Shown here in pieces: positions 50,101-60,687 of a stretch of DNA of 64,000 bases. The stretch is from Zingiber officinale. Taxonomy: Eukaryota; Streptophyta; Magnoliopsida; Zingiberales; Zingiberaceae. Below the pieces are notes generated by a model. That model was given only the letters and a program-made list of their open reading frames with translations, did no database searches and was not told the origin of the DNA. Position 1 is the stretch's first letter. Each line of letters begins with the position of its first letter. The translations under genes were made by a program, and so were the position numbers. The DNA lies in contig NC_056000.1 of assembly GCF_018446385.1 (NCBI RefSeq), forward strand, positions 35,501,511 through 35,565,510. The letters are read 5' to 3'.

Positions 50101-52446
50101 TATACTGGCTAAGTTTTAATTCCAAAGCCTGATGAAACTATATTTGTGATCCTACTGCACAGCTGCACCCAATAGTTCACCAACATTGACTCAAATGGTT
50201 TTGCCTCATGCCTTCACACAATGTGTTGGATATAATTTACTTTTGCATCACATCTAGATTATGGCTAGTTTAAAGGTTAGATGTATAGAGATGTGAGTGG
50301 AATTATGGAGTTAAAATGAGCTGAGAGGCACCATCGTATCAATATTGAAAATAGCGTCATTTTCAGCTAAAAATTAAATATGGGAGGGTACTTTATGTGA
50401 AGTAAAACACACAGGTATCCTGTTACATTTGGTAATACCATATTAGTTGATTGCTTGTACTTCACTGATTTAATTGGACCACCTTTGCCAATTTACCATA
50501 TTTGAATTATCTCGGGATTGCATTTAACTTATGATGTGACTGGTATTCTTGTATTGTTTACTTGTTTACTGACAGCATCTTAAAAACAGTGGCCAGGTTG
50601 ACAGTCAAATGCAGATTATGGGTTCTATATTGCAGCCAAATATTTTAGGAACGATACAACTGAGCCGTGGGGAAGCATATTTGCCTCATGATAAAGGTAA
50701 TGGTGCTGGTTCTAATAAATTGGCAGATGGTCATTTTAGCTTCCCCACTGTTGATTACAACCAAGTGACTACATCTGGACGCACGCCGCGTTTTGTTGGA
50801 TCCATGTCTGATTCATCAAACAAATGGCCCCAGTCTCCAGGTACCATTCAAATTTTGTCATATTGCATAAAAGCTCACTCTTTGATATTGAGAAATATTT
50901 CAATTGTCTTGTTATGTGATATAATTAATATAATGAATATTATTAGTATTTCAGTGATGATTAGTTTCCTCAAAATTACTTCATTCTTTTTTCTGACCTT
51001 TCTAATATGTGAGAGTCTTCTCCTGTTTGTAGTGAAGGAACCTGTGGTTGAGAAGAAGACTGAGGAGAAAATTTTTAAACCTCTTGTTGATGTACGACTT
51101 ACCAACTTGAAACTAACATTGGGACCAGAGTTAAGGATTGTTTATCCTTTAATTCTTAACTTTGCTGTGAGCGGTGAACTTGAGTTGGATGGTATGGCTC
51201 ATCCCAAATATATCCGGCCAAAGGGAATTTTAACATTTGAAAATGGAGATGTTAACTTAGTTGCCACACAGGTCAAGCTCATTGAGAGATAATTTTGAAG
51301 TGATTGTATGAATTATGTTATAGCAACCTATTTTTATGGAAGAAATTTATTTTTAGCTGTTTCAATTGCAGGTCAGGTTGAAACGTGATCATCTCAACAT
51401 AGCTAAATTCGAGCCTGACCTTGGCATAGATCCGATACTAGACTTAGCATTGATGGGATCGGAGTGGCAATTTAGAATCCAGAGTCGGGCTAGCACTTGG
51501 CAGGACAATTTGGTTGTGACCTCAACTCGCTCTGTAGATCAAGATGCTCTCACACCAACTGAGGTAAGGAACATTTTGACAATATTGCCCTCATTGTCAA
51601 TAAATTTGTAAGTCATCTGTTTGCTTATTGTTTATGACAATTTTTTTTTTATATTCAATAGAAATTATTTTGGTAGAACAACAAATTCTTCCTGAATTTA
51701 TCAAAATATTTTGTAATGTACCTGAATTTTTTTGTAATGTACCTGAATTTTCCCTTAACCTAAATTGTGTCTTGAATTCCCTTCAGTATTGTTGCTAGGA
51801 TACATCATATGAGAATAAGAAAGTTTACTGAGCTACTAAATGTATATGTGTAGTTTGGTATTTTCCCATGTCAATACTAATATTTGTTTGGATTACATAT
51901 TAACCAAGTCTTATAGGCTGCTAGGGTTTTCGAGAGTCAATTAGCAGAGTCGTTGCTGGAAGGGGATGGCCAACTAGCGTTCAAGAAACTTGCAACTGCG
52001 ACCCTTGAAACGTTGATGCCCCGTATTGAAGGAAAGGGAGAATTTGGGCAGGCAAGATGGCGAGTCGTTTATGCTCCCCGAATTCCTAGTCTGCTATCTT
52101 TAGATCCTACAGTGGATCCTCTGAAATCTCTTGCCAATAATCTCTCCTTTGGTACTGAAGTTGAAGTTCAGCTTGGAAAGCGACTTCAGGTGCAAAGTCT
52201 GATTACTGAATCGACGAATGACTAGCTTCAGAGCATTTAAATGACTGTTTTTGTTGATCTATCCGCTTAAACTTTATGATGTTTGACTTATTTTTTCAGG
52301 CCTCAGTTGTGAGACAGATGAAGGATTCAGAAATCGCAATGCAGTGGACATTGATGTATCAGCTGACAAGCAGGCTGCGAGTTCTCTTTCAATCGGCACC
52401 ATCAAATCGTCTCCTCTTCGAATATACTGCAACTTCCCAAGACTAG
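29191..52446 (+). CDS. TIC236: TIC236, TamB-like protein of the chloroplast inner envelope
   Basis: 23 exons, all phases consistent, 6573 nt, 2190 residues (Arabidopsis 2166): 29191-31160, 33727-33925, 34035-34094, 35467-35571, 35791-35931, 36367-36429, 37440-37670, 37768-37851, 41578-41735, 41913-42435, 43537-43707, 43818-43877, 44575-44697, 45320-45595, 46773-46838, 47247-47378, 48035-48862, 49164-49444, 50590-50840, 51033-51271, 51372-51563, 51917-52189 and 52300-52446. Known role: anchored in the inner envelope, it spans the intermembrane space and links TOC75 to the TIC channel for preprotein import; mutants are embryo-lethal (EMB2410), and rice SSG4 affects starch grains. Seen: a Ser/Arg-rich transit-like N terminus, one membrane helix at about 98-120, long beta-rich repeats (VTLDSVHYAGGTLMLLGFG, GQRIFLHNASGWFG, NCQGPLDAPI), and a C-terminal TamB/DUF490 domain (LATATLETLMPRIEGKGEFG, GTEVEVQLGKRLQ) ending ATSQD. 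A charged, poorly conserved insert lies in exon 1 (residues about 230-590). No break is visible. Confidence 0.97.
31161..33726. other. TIC236 intron 1 (2.6 kb)
   Basis: Apart from the LINE scrap at its start I see no coding exon. Blocks near 31850-32200 and 33180-33440 have mildly higher complexity and may be decayed transposons, but no termini or duplications could be identified. Confidence 0.5.
31300..31386 (+). mobile_element. RTE-type LINE 3' end fragment in TIC236 intron 1
   Basis: The stretch gatagatcccaatggcgta...gtggaccctacctagtggga ending in a ttgttgttg tail is the familiar 3' end of plant RTE-like LINEs (coding tail 'GDRSQWR..IH.VDPT'). It is flanked by the imperfect pair atgatact / atgctact, a possible target duplication. 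Severely 5' truncated. Confidence 0.6.
39347..39428 (+). mobile_element. Tiny RTE-type LINE insertion with 19-bp target duplication (TIC236 intron 8)
   Basis: Only 44 bp of the LINE 3' end are inserted (39366-39409: tagccgaccccacttactgg... with a ttgttgttgttg tail). The exact 19-bp duplication starting tatgctctat lies on both sides (39347-39365 and 39410-39428). This is a textbook target-primed insertion aborted after a few dozen bases. Confidence 0.9.
39622..40642. mobile_element. Non-autonomous hAT-like element in TIC236 intron 8
   Basis: 1021 bp. Imperfect inverted ends are catggccggacctga on the left and, as reverse complement of the right end, caaggtcatacctca. The 8-bp flanks are ggggctac (39614-39621) and agggctac (40643-40650), differing at one base. 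The subterminal gagggcctaaatttttt and tttaagcccttttaaaa blocks recall plant hAT elements whose ends read like GGCCGGCCCTGAGG. No transposase is present. Confidence 0.65.
42859..43396. mobile_element. Possible non-autonomous hAT-like element in TIC236 intron 10
   Basis: The ends contain tagcggtggcaatca and, inverted, tagcagtgtcaaaatggg, the form common in plant hAT MITEs. The flanks tccacaag (42851-42858) and cccacaag (43397-43404) match at 7 of 8 positions. The inside has gggc/gccc-rich subterminal parts (gcctagcccaa, gcccagtaggccc) around an A/T-rich core. The exact ends are uncertain by a few bases. Confidence 0.45.
43464..43487. repeat. (AT)n microsatellite in TIC236 intron 10
   Basis: About 12 AT dinucleotides, just upstream of exon 11. 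Confidence 0.95.
46190..46480. repeat. Purine-rich (GGA/GAA) block in TIC236 intron 14
   Basis: About 290 bp of nearly uninterrupted purines on the plus strand (units like gaggaagag, ggagaaga), broken only by a short segment with agcatcacacc. Strongly strand-asymmetric low-complexity sequence inside the transcribed intron; no coding signal. Confidence 0.8.
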
Positions 52447-53340
52447 TTTTCTTTGTCCTTACCTTCACAGCATGATATGCAATGTCAGTCCTATTTATTT
52501 TTGTATATACTTAGCGGATATTTTGTATTCTTTTTTGCCTGCGAATTAGTAGGCTTGTTCATAGGCACACTGATTTTGTTTGTACAGATCTATTTCTTGG
52601 CAAAAAAAAAAAAAAAAAATGGAAATGGCAAGTGAAATCCTTTGTGTTCCTTCGATCCCTACGTACGTTTCCCAATGAAAACGTAGATATATTCTCTCCT
52701 TTTTTTTTTTAATAATTCAGGTGTTTAAGTTTCTATAGGTATACAGTTTGAAGATATTCGTTTCGTTTAAAATTCGAACCTTAGTCCAAATGTATACAAT
52801 AAAAGGTGGCTTTAGTGTATTGCTTATATATGGTTGGTGGAATTTCTTTGCTTACGGGCAGATCAGTGTCATTTGGATCAACTGAATTTTTTTTAAAGGT
52901 AAAACTTGAAATATATATAAGATAATGTCATTTGGATGATAAATTTAAAAAAGAATATTCTTTTAATGACAAATTCATAATATTTTTCTTCCCTATTTCA
53001 GATGTATTGGAGCATTTGCATAGATATATAGCAAAAACATAGGGATAAAAAACTAATCTTTAACAGAAAAATAATAGGAGAGATTTGAGAAATGATATTC
53101 TTAAGAAAAAATTTCAAGGAAAATTTTTGGTAAGTCTTATCATTTATGTGTCTATCCTGAAGTCTTAAGAATATCATAGCTCGATAGATTTATAGGGTCC
53201 TAAATCCTAATCTCTATATATTAATCATTACAAGTAATTAATCATTGAATTCTCTATCCACAATATTGAAATTTTTTATTATATATATCTTATTCTTCTT
53301 TAAAAAACACATTAAAAAAACAAATAAAAGGGGAAAAAAA
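52447..53340. other. TIC236 3' region and AT-rich intergenic sequence
   Basis: The first 200 bp or so are the likely 3' untranslated region (A run at 52600-52620, several AATAAA-like hexamers further on). Beyond it is AT-rich sequence without exons. Confidence 0.5.
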
Positions 53341-53343
53341 TTG

Positions 53344-53512
53344 GGCTCAGATTTTAATAGATTCATCTGTTCTAGATCAGATGGTTGTGAAAGAGACCCT
53401 CCCTCACGATACATTTTCGTCATCGCCCAGTGCTTTGGTTGAAGAGCGCGCGCCTCGAACCTTCGTCCATAGATAAGGCCGACTGACACTCTCTAGCCAA
53501 GAACACCCACTA
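53344..53512 (-). mobile_element. tRNA-derived SINE, copy A
   Basis: On the minus strand the head carries a tRNA-like A box (gttcttggctagagag) and B box (ggttcgaggcg), followed by the family body (tcatcgcc / gggtctctttcacaacc / gatctagaac) and an AT-rich tail. It shares this order with the copies at 54309 and 58215, but is the most diverged of the three. Confidence 0.65.
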
Positions 53513-53629
53513 CATTTGATAAGAAATTGTAGACATTAAATATATTTAAATGTTTTTATCTAGGTCTTTGTATAATTTTGGGGGTGGCACTTCAAAATTA
53601 TTTCATAGCAGTAATTATATAAATATACT

Positions 53630-54310
53630 ATTGATTACATAATTTTTTAAAAAAATATTCGTGGTAGTTAAATTAAATTAATTCCCGATGGAAAAATACA
53701 GAGGTAAAGAATTTATTTTTTTTAATAAAAATTATATATGTAGGGTCCTAATAAGTAATAAGTAATAAGGTATGTAGTATTAATATTTTATACAATTTTT
53801 TTTTCATAATTCCTTTCTCCCGAAATATTTTTTTTTTGAAAATGATGAAATAAAAAGAGAAAAATATAAAATATGATTAAATAATTTTTTAAAAAAATAT
53901 TCGTGGTATTTAAATTAAATTAATTCCCGATGGAAAAATACAGAGGTAAAGAATTTATTTTTTAATAAAAAATATATATGTAGGGTCCTAATAAGTAATA
54001 AGGTAGGTAGTATTAATATTTTATACAATTTTTTTTTTTAATAATTCCTTTCTCCCGAAATATTATTATTATTTTTAAAAATGATGAAATAAAAAGAGAA
54101 AAATATAAAATATGAGCTCAGATGTGATTTGAATCATCAGATAGCATCAGACGGCTATGAAAGAGACCCCTTTATATATGTAGGGTCCTAATAAGTAATA
54201 AGGTATGTAGTATTAATATTTGATACAAATTTTTTTTCATAATTCCTTTCTCCCGAATTTTTTTTTTTTTTTGAAAATGATGAAATAAAAAGAGAAAAAT
54301 ATAAAATATG
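53630..54310. repeat. Tandem array of ~240-bp AT-rich unit with a partial SINE
   Basis: A unit with tattcgtggta, aattcccgatggaaaaa, tatgtagggtcctaataag, taattcctttctcccga and gatgaaataaaaagaga occurs near 53640-53880 and again near 53885-54110. Its second half recurs near 54172-54310. A diverged single copy lies near 57990-58215. In each case the unit lies just left of a SINE body or fragment (partial SINE at 54112-54172), so unit and SINE were probably duplicated together. Confidence 0.75.
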
Positions 54311-54475
54311 AGCTCAGATATGATCGGAATCATCAGATATAATCATCAGACGGCTATGAAAGAGACCCCTCTTCCACTTAAATATTCCTCATCGCCCATC
54401 TTTATAACTAACGAGGTGCGGCTCGAACCTTCGTCCAAAGCAAGGGCGATTCTATTGCTCTAGCCACCACGCCTC
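54309..54475 (-). mobile_element. tRNA-derived SINE, copy B
   Basis: The minus-strand head reads gtggtggctagagcaata (A box) and, 34 nt on, ggttcgagccgcacctcg (B box). The body has gggtctctttcatagccg and ctgatgattccgatcat. The spacing of the two boxes fits a tRNA-derived Pol III promoter; the rest does not fold as a tRNA. Confidence 0.75.
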
Positions 54476-54510
54476 TTTTAATTTGTTGTTTACTTTTAAA
54501 AATATATTTA

Positions 54511-55290
54511 TTAGTCAGAACATTAAATGAATAAATTCAAATATTAATATTTTATGTCTAGCCAAAATTTTCTTATTCAAGTAAAGAAAATTCTACTGGT
54601 GGATTTACGAAAATGATTCATTTAATTAATATTTAACAATATTTTTTTTTATTATCATGTATATTACTTACTAACAACTCTTATTACTTGCACATATTGC
54701 AAGAGAAAACCTATTTTCATCTCTTTCCCGAGTAGTTGATTCGACCCATCATAATATCATCCTTCACGTATAATCTACCATATCAAATATTTTGCAAATC
54801 ATTATTATTAATTATTTTTTAAAACTTTTGTAAAGAATTTTAAACAGATAATACCCTAAAATGAGTAAATAGTAAGTTCTATATATAATTTAAAGTTGAC
54901 TATTATTAACAGTTCACGTGATTCTTTATCTTCTTCATTGGACAAAGTAAAAGGAGCTGAATTAAGGTAATCAAGGTCAAATTTGACTTAACACGAGTCG
55001 ATCGTAGGTTAGATTTCGCGAGAAGTTATGGTCCAATCGATCTCGAAACATGTACTAACTTATAGCATTGATGTTATTTATCATGTGATTAGATTCCCAT
55101 TAGATTTGCTATGAATCTCAAGTATACTCCTCTTCGTGTACACCATGATGATGTGGTTGTACTCTAGGTAGAGGTGTCAAAACGGGTCGATAGAACCGAG
55201 CACAACTTTAGTCTCTCTTCAACTTATTCAATTTGATGAACTCGTACACGTTCAATGTTCCTCCTTAAAAATAACTCTTTTTGGGCACAT
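54511..55290 (+). repeat. 780-bp direct repeat, copy 1
   Basis: Matches 63212-64000 in the same orientation at roughly 97% by eye, and nearly perfectly in the last 400 bp. Shared landmarks include tgattcgacccatcataat, acgagtcgatcgtagg and gaggtgtcaaaacgggtcg. No open frame, no TG...CA ends. The homology may continue past 55290, where the other copy is cut by the window edge. Confidence 0.93.
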
Positions 55291-58214
55291 GATGTGAATC
55301 CTTCCAAGAAAGAAGGAAAGGCTTATGATCTTTTCGATTATAAAATGTGTTATTATTGTAGCTATATTTTATAGCGTTGGATGGGGATGTTCAATGCTTC
55401 GCAATGCACACTCATTAAATTAAAATTTAATTTATTTTATCCCTTTAGATGTGGGTCATGTTCAATGTTTCGCAATGCATCATAATTCTTTTTTATAGTT
55501 GAGAGGACGAGATGGTACTCTAAATGTTCGTCAATTTTGTGTGAATACTTTTTTCACTTAAGACCATAGTTTTGAAAATTAGATTTTCTCGAGATTAATG
55601 AAGTTTTTGATAGTTTATTGTGACTAACTTAGTTAAAAATATGGTTTTGTAGTCGATAAAGGTTAAACTTATTCTTATGAATAAATAGAACGAGCTCCAA
55701 TTAAAGAAGTTATTTTAGATTAGTTGAAACTATGTGGATTTTTTTGTAAAAAAATAATTTTTTGGAGATGAGTTTGATTAATTTAAATAATGTTGTTTTT
55801 TTTTTACTTTGACTTTTTGTATGGTTATGAATTTGATGAAATTATCACCCTCAAATAATTATTAGAGAAAATTACAAAGCACAAGTAGATCAATTTTCAT
55901 TTTGGACCCTTAAATTTTAAGAAAAAAACTTTATGATATTTAATGAGCTGGACTAAAAAAGGAAACTAAAAAAAATGTTTTTTTTTTACTAAGTAGTTCA
56001 TATATAACTTTATAATTTTTTTAAACAAATGATGATAAATTAATATCACTTAGTTTTAATTTATAATTGAGTGGTAGGTTGATTTTTAGGCAAAAACAAT
56101 CAATCACAAGATACTTGAATTTTTAAAATATTACACTTTTAATATTCTAAAAACAACTTTGTAGTCACACCATATAGAAATTATTGATAGCTGTTATAAC
56201 ATTTTATTTGATAGTTATAATAATGTGAAAAATTAATTATTTCAGTATTTAGAATTTAAAATGTAGGATTAAAGATTTTAAGATTTAAAATTTTATTTAA
56301 GACAAAGAGATGATAAATAAATGATATAATTAAAAGGTAAAAGGTGCTCTGATTATCATTTTTCTTAAAATATTTTTTTTAAAAAAAATTAAAATAACGC
56401 CTCGGTATATTTTTCATCATAAATACTTTTTTATTTCAGTAGTTTATAATCTCTTTTTTCAACCTTACTTATATATGAAATATTATTTTAAGATTTAAAG
56501 ATTTAAAATTTAGTGATACAGAAGATATGCAATCACTGCTATAACGCATATAAGTTATTCGATAGATAATATTATAATGTGAAAAATCAAATATTTTTTA
56601 AATCCTAAATAATATATTTGAATATTATTATATCAAAATACACTTTTTACTGTATTAATTAGTTTAAAATCAATGCATTAGTTTCACTGATTTTTTTTTA
56701 TTTGAGTAGTTTATGATATCTTTTTTTAACATTATTTATATATGAAATATTATTTTAAGATTTAAAATTTAATCGGAACTTATGGAAATTACTCAATAAC
56801 TGTTATAACATATATAAATTACTCAATAGTTATTATAATATAAAAAATTAAATATTTATTAAATCTTAAATAATAGGTTTTAAGTATTATTATATTAAAA
56901 TAATTTTTCACTGATTTAATTAAAATCATTTTAAATCAATTAAAATCATTTGAAAATCATTATAAAATACGTTGAAGTCACTAAGTAGTTATTATAATAT
57001 TATATTATAATAATTAATGATAAGATCTTATTTTACTTTTTATAAAAGATTATTTCCAATTAATTGTAAGTTTTACAATAACATCTAGAGTAAATAAATT
57101 ATTTGATGGAGCTCCTTTTTTAAAAAAAATGACCTGATTTACTACTTAATTTCAAGCGTCCTTTAAATTTTTTACTCTTTTATTTTTACTACTACCCTAT
57201 GTACAGGACATATTTTAAGAAATAGTAAAAACTCGAGGGTTAAAAAGAGAAATTCTCTTAAAATAAAACCACCAAAACAATATCCACGAATTATTTAATT
57301 GACATCCTTGATCCGTTCCATGGTGCCGACATCGAAATAAATAAAAATACACGGGGAATTATAAAAAATTGGAGTGATGTTGGGAAGAAGAAGACATCCT
57401 TGTAATCCGTGAGCACTTCACGGAAACCCAAACCCATCCACTTCGAACCGAACTAATTAAAATAAACCAAACCCAGAAAAAACCGTATCGCCTCGAAATC
57501 CCCGACCACAGTAGTTACTTAATTAAATCCACCCGCCGGTCTTCTCCTCATTTTTAAATCGAACCGGTCCACGCAATAATTTCGGTCCAGTCAATATTGG
57601 GAAAACATATTACTTAATCCTTTTTTTTAAGAAAAGGAAATGATATATAAAGGATATAATTATAAGGTAAAAGGTGCTTTTTCTGAAAATAAACTCTTTT
57701 TTAAAAAAATTAAAATAACACCTCGTATATTTTTCATCCTAAATATTTTTTTATTTAAGTAGTTTATGATCTCTTTTTTCAACATTACTTATATATGAAA
57801 TATTATTATATTAAAATATTCTTTATCAATTTTATTAAAATGACTCAAATTCAATTAAAATATTTTTATTATAGCAACTCAAATTAATTCTAATTGATTT
57901 TTTTTTTCACATTTTAGGTCCTTGTATTATATTTTGGAGTGACACTTTTAAATTATTTTAATAATATAAATATGATATGAATTAAAGAATTAATTTGAAA
58001 TAAAATATTCATGATATTTAAATTAAATTAAATCAAATTAATTCCCAACGCAAAAATAGAGGTAAATAATTTATTTTTAATAAAAAAATAGATATGTAGG
58101 GTCCTAATCTCTATACACAGTATGAATATTTTAAGAACTTTGTTCATAATTTCTTTTTCTCTCAAATTATAATTTCAAAAAATGACGAAAAAAAAAGAGA
58201 AATAAAATGTAAAA
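55291..58214. other. AT-rich repeat thicket between TIC236 and EIN2
   Basis: No gene seen. A ~170-bp segment (aaaggtaaaaggtgctt, attaaaataac.cctcg, tatatttttcatc, ttacttatatatgaaatatta) occurs at about 56330-56500 and 57625-57800, with a partial copy near 56695-56770. Motifs of the type gttataacat and actcaatagttattataat recur through 56150-57000. A GC-richer island at about 57290-57600 (ccatggtgccgacatc, aaccggtccacgcaat) has no usable reading frame. A duplicated motif, atgttcaatgcttcgcaatgc / atgttcaatgtttcgcaatgc in two halves, lies near 55390 and 55470. Confidence 0.6.
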
Positions 58215-58389
58215 CGAGCTCAGATGTGATTTGAATCATCCGATCGAGATCAGACGGCTGTGAAAGAGACCCTTTATCACTTTAATTTTCTTCATTGCTC
58301 TTATTTTTACTGACAAGTGAGCGAGGCGCGATTCGAACCTTACTCGAAAGCAAGGACCACTCACTTGCTTTAGCCAAGAACGCCCAGTC
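58215..58389 (-). mobile_element. tRNA-derived SINE, copy C
   Basis: Minus-strand head gttcttggctaaagcaag (A box) and ggttcgaatcgcgcctcg (B box, the best match of the three copies to GGTTCGANTCC), then gggtctctttcacagccg and gatgattcaaatcacatc. It again has the aggt-tcct AT-rich unit on its left side, as for copies A and B. Confidence 0.75.
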
Positions 58390-59160
58390 AATTCGATATC
58401 TATTTTTTAAATTTAAATTAGTTAAAATATTTTAGTTTATTAGCAAATTTAATTAAATTGACAAAAAAATGTTTTGATGTAATAATATTATATATATAAT
58501 ATTTATTAAATACAAAATTAAAAATATTTTTAAAATAAAAAATATACTATTTATTATTTTTTTCATTAAAAAATAGTGTATAAAAATAATAATTAAGGTT
58601 CTTTTAATTATGACCCTAAATTAAATTATATACAAAATTAATTAACAAAATATCTTGTCCATATAAAACAATAATATTTTGTTCTAGCCTGTTTTCATGG
58701 AGTCTTTAGCTATCTACGATTTAATATGCAGTTACAATGGACTGTAAAGTATTTTATTCCGGTGGAATGATTAATACGAGATATTAGTTGTACAGTTGAA
58801 AAAATGATAATCCTGATTATTTTTATTGGTAATCTTTAGAATGATCAATTCGATTTCATAAATTTTTTTTTATTAATTATTAAGATATATCAGAAAGTAC
58901 TAGTAGTAAGTAGTTCAGGAGTCCAATATTCTTTAATTACATGTCCATTTAAATTTTTTTTATATAAATTGATTATATTTGGAATTCGAATCGTGGATCA
59001 TCAATTGTCGTTCGAAAGGTTTAATATTTGATGTTAGTTATAAAAAAACAATATTATGTTCGATTATTATTATTTTTTAATATGAAATATTGTAAAGGGG
59101 TGAATAGGTATTAGAGGTTGCGATTTGACACTTAAAAGGGACGTAAGTGAAAAAAGTTCA
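58390..59160. other. Upstream region of EIN2, no gene seen
   Basis: AT-rich sequence with no exon. It presumably includes the EIN2 promoter, but no specific element can be named. Transcription probably starts near 59170-59230, just before a pyrimidine-rich stretch (ctctttctctcagctttttcc). Confidence 0.4.
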
Positions 59161-60687
59161 TCATAAAATAAATAATAATAATAAAAATAAAAACAATAAA
59201 AGAAAGCTTTTTGAGTGGTTTCTGCTCTTTCTCTCAGCTTTTTCCACTCTCGTTGTGCTTCTTGTTGGGCGAATAAAATCCAGTCGAAAGGGCTTTTTTT
59301 TTATGCTTGCGCCGGCGCCGGAGGTCGAGGTTTCCGGCGAGCCCGCTGTGGCGGCACGATTGGTCGTTCTCCAGCGGCGGAGGTTGCGGGGATGGGCATT
59401 TTGGGGCCTTCGCATGGACAAAGGTAGAGTTTTTCCTAGTCAATTGCTGTGCTCGTCCAGGCGTTTTGCTTGATCTATGCGCCTTTAGATGTCACTTCTC
59501 GGACAGTGGGAGGAATTGATGCAGGATGAACTAAAGTGGACTCGCTTTGACTGCAACAGTCTCTCGTTTGGTTCCATCTAGACCTAATCCTCCTTCCTCT
59601 CTCCGTCTTCGGTTTCTTGTTTTCGATGGGAGAAATACCTTTTTTTTTGTTTCATATTTTTGTGGAATCTGTTTGATGGCAATCGATTATCTTAATTAAT
59701 CATATACATCTCGTCTTCCCCAAATTTGCTATTCTCTATATTTTAGTTCTACGGTTTAGTTGGGGACATGTTTTACGGGAAATTTGTTTGGTGGCTCTTC
59801 ATCTGATTAAATTTTGAAATGACTCACTTTCTGAATTTGGAGCAATTAATCAAGTGATAGATCGGGAGGAAGAATGATTAAGTTGCATCTTGAACTCTTT
59901 TGTGGTTGTCGGATTATTTGTAGATTGGTACTAAAACTTGAAAATTTTCACTCGCTTCCTCCATCTTTTGCTTGATCGGTTGATTATTTTGGAGGTACTA
60001 TTTATCATGCTTTTCAGCCAGTTTTCCGATGGCTAAGCTTCCGAATTTTGAACGTCTATCTTCTTTTATCGAGATTGTTCTATTCAATGCTAGGATCAAT
60101 CTCATGATGTTGAGTGTTTTCTCAACAAGTCATAGATTTAAATGCAGGTGAAGAGGACTAGGGCTGAGATATTCAGATACCTGTGGAAGAAGACGAAACC
60201 CTGATTATACTATCTAATCTGAGGGATATCCATGAGCATTTTGGTTACCATTCTGATAGAAGCTTTCTGTTTTCTAGTGTAGACAAAGTGTGCAGTGCTC
60301 CTTAACAACTTACCTGTCTGCCAGCGGAAAGTTACCCATTGAAGTTGCATTGTTGGATTTCATTTCCCATCTGCCTCTATTTCAAGATTGATATCATTGA
60401 CATTTGCAGCTTAACAGGTTTACTATTTCACTGGAAATCTTTCAGACCTCTAATAAATTTGGCTGTCATGTTTAATGTTCTCTGCTGCTACCAAGATTAT
60501 GGACGATTATTACATGAAGTTATGTTTGTGAGAATCAACATAAAAAAGTACATTAACTTGAATCAATAAGGTATTTTTACCTACATTGTTTGACACGTAC
60601 AATTTGCACCTTTTTGGAAGGTTTTTTGCTTGACTAGCCATCTGTACTGCAAAAAGTTCTTCCAGAAATAAGTTATTTATCATCATT
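59147..60687 (+). other. EIN2 leader region with likely 5'-UTR exons and upstream ORF
   Basis: A GC-rich stretch (59310-59423) ends at a good donor (gacaaag/gtagag), and an acceptor (aatgcag/gtgaag) lies at 60147/60148, so a 5'-UTR intron of about 720 bp is likely. The frame from the ATG at 59303 (MLAPAPEVEVSGEPAVAARL...) reaches the donor in phase and, across this splice, would meet TAG within five codons, giving a spliced upstream ORF of about 45 codons. Further ATGs occur before 60688. The exon boundaries are inferred from splice motifs only. Confidence 0.45.

Noticed and set aside
50581-50589. Earlier acceptor (ctgacag at about 50576) for TIC236 exon 19
   Set aside because: It would shift the frame; the acceptor at 50589 restores phase and gives the conserved SGQVDSQMQ reading.
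52274-52468. Minus-strand frame over the last TIC236 exon
   Set aside because: It is antisense to exon 23, which is conserved and in phase.
54420-54475. A tRNA gene on the minus strand
   Set aside because: A and B boxes are present but no acceptor, D or anticodon stems pair; the same sequence occurs three times as a SINE head.
59147-59473. A 108-codon protein-coding gene before EIN2
   Set aside because: The frame begins in simple AAT/AAA repeat sequence and crosses a likely splice donor at 59423; it is better read as EIN2 leader.
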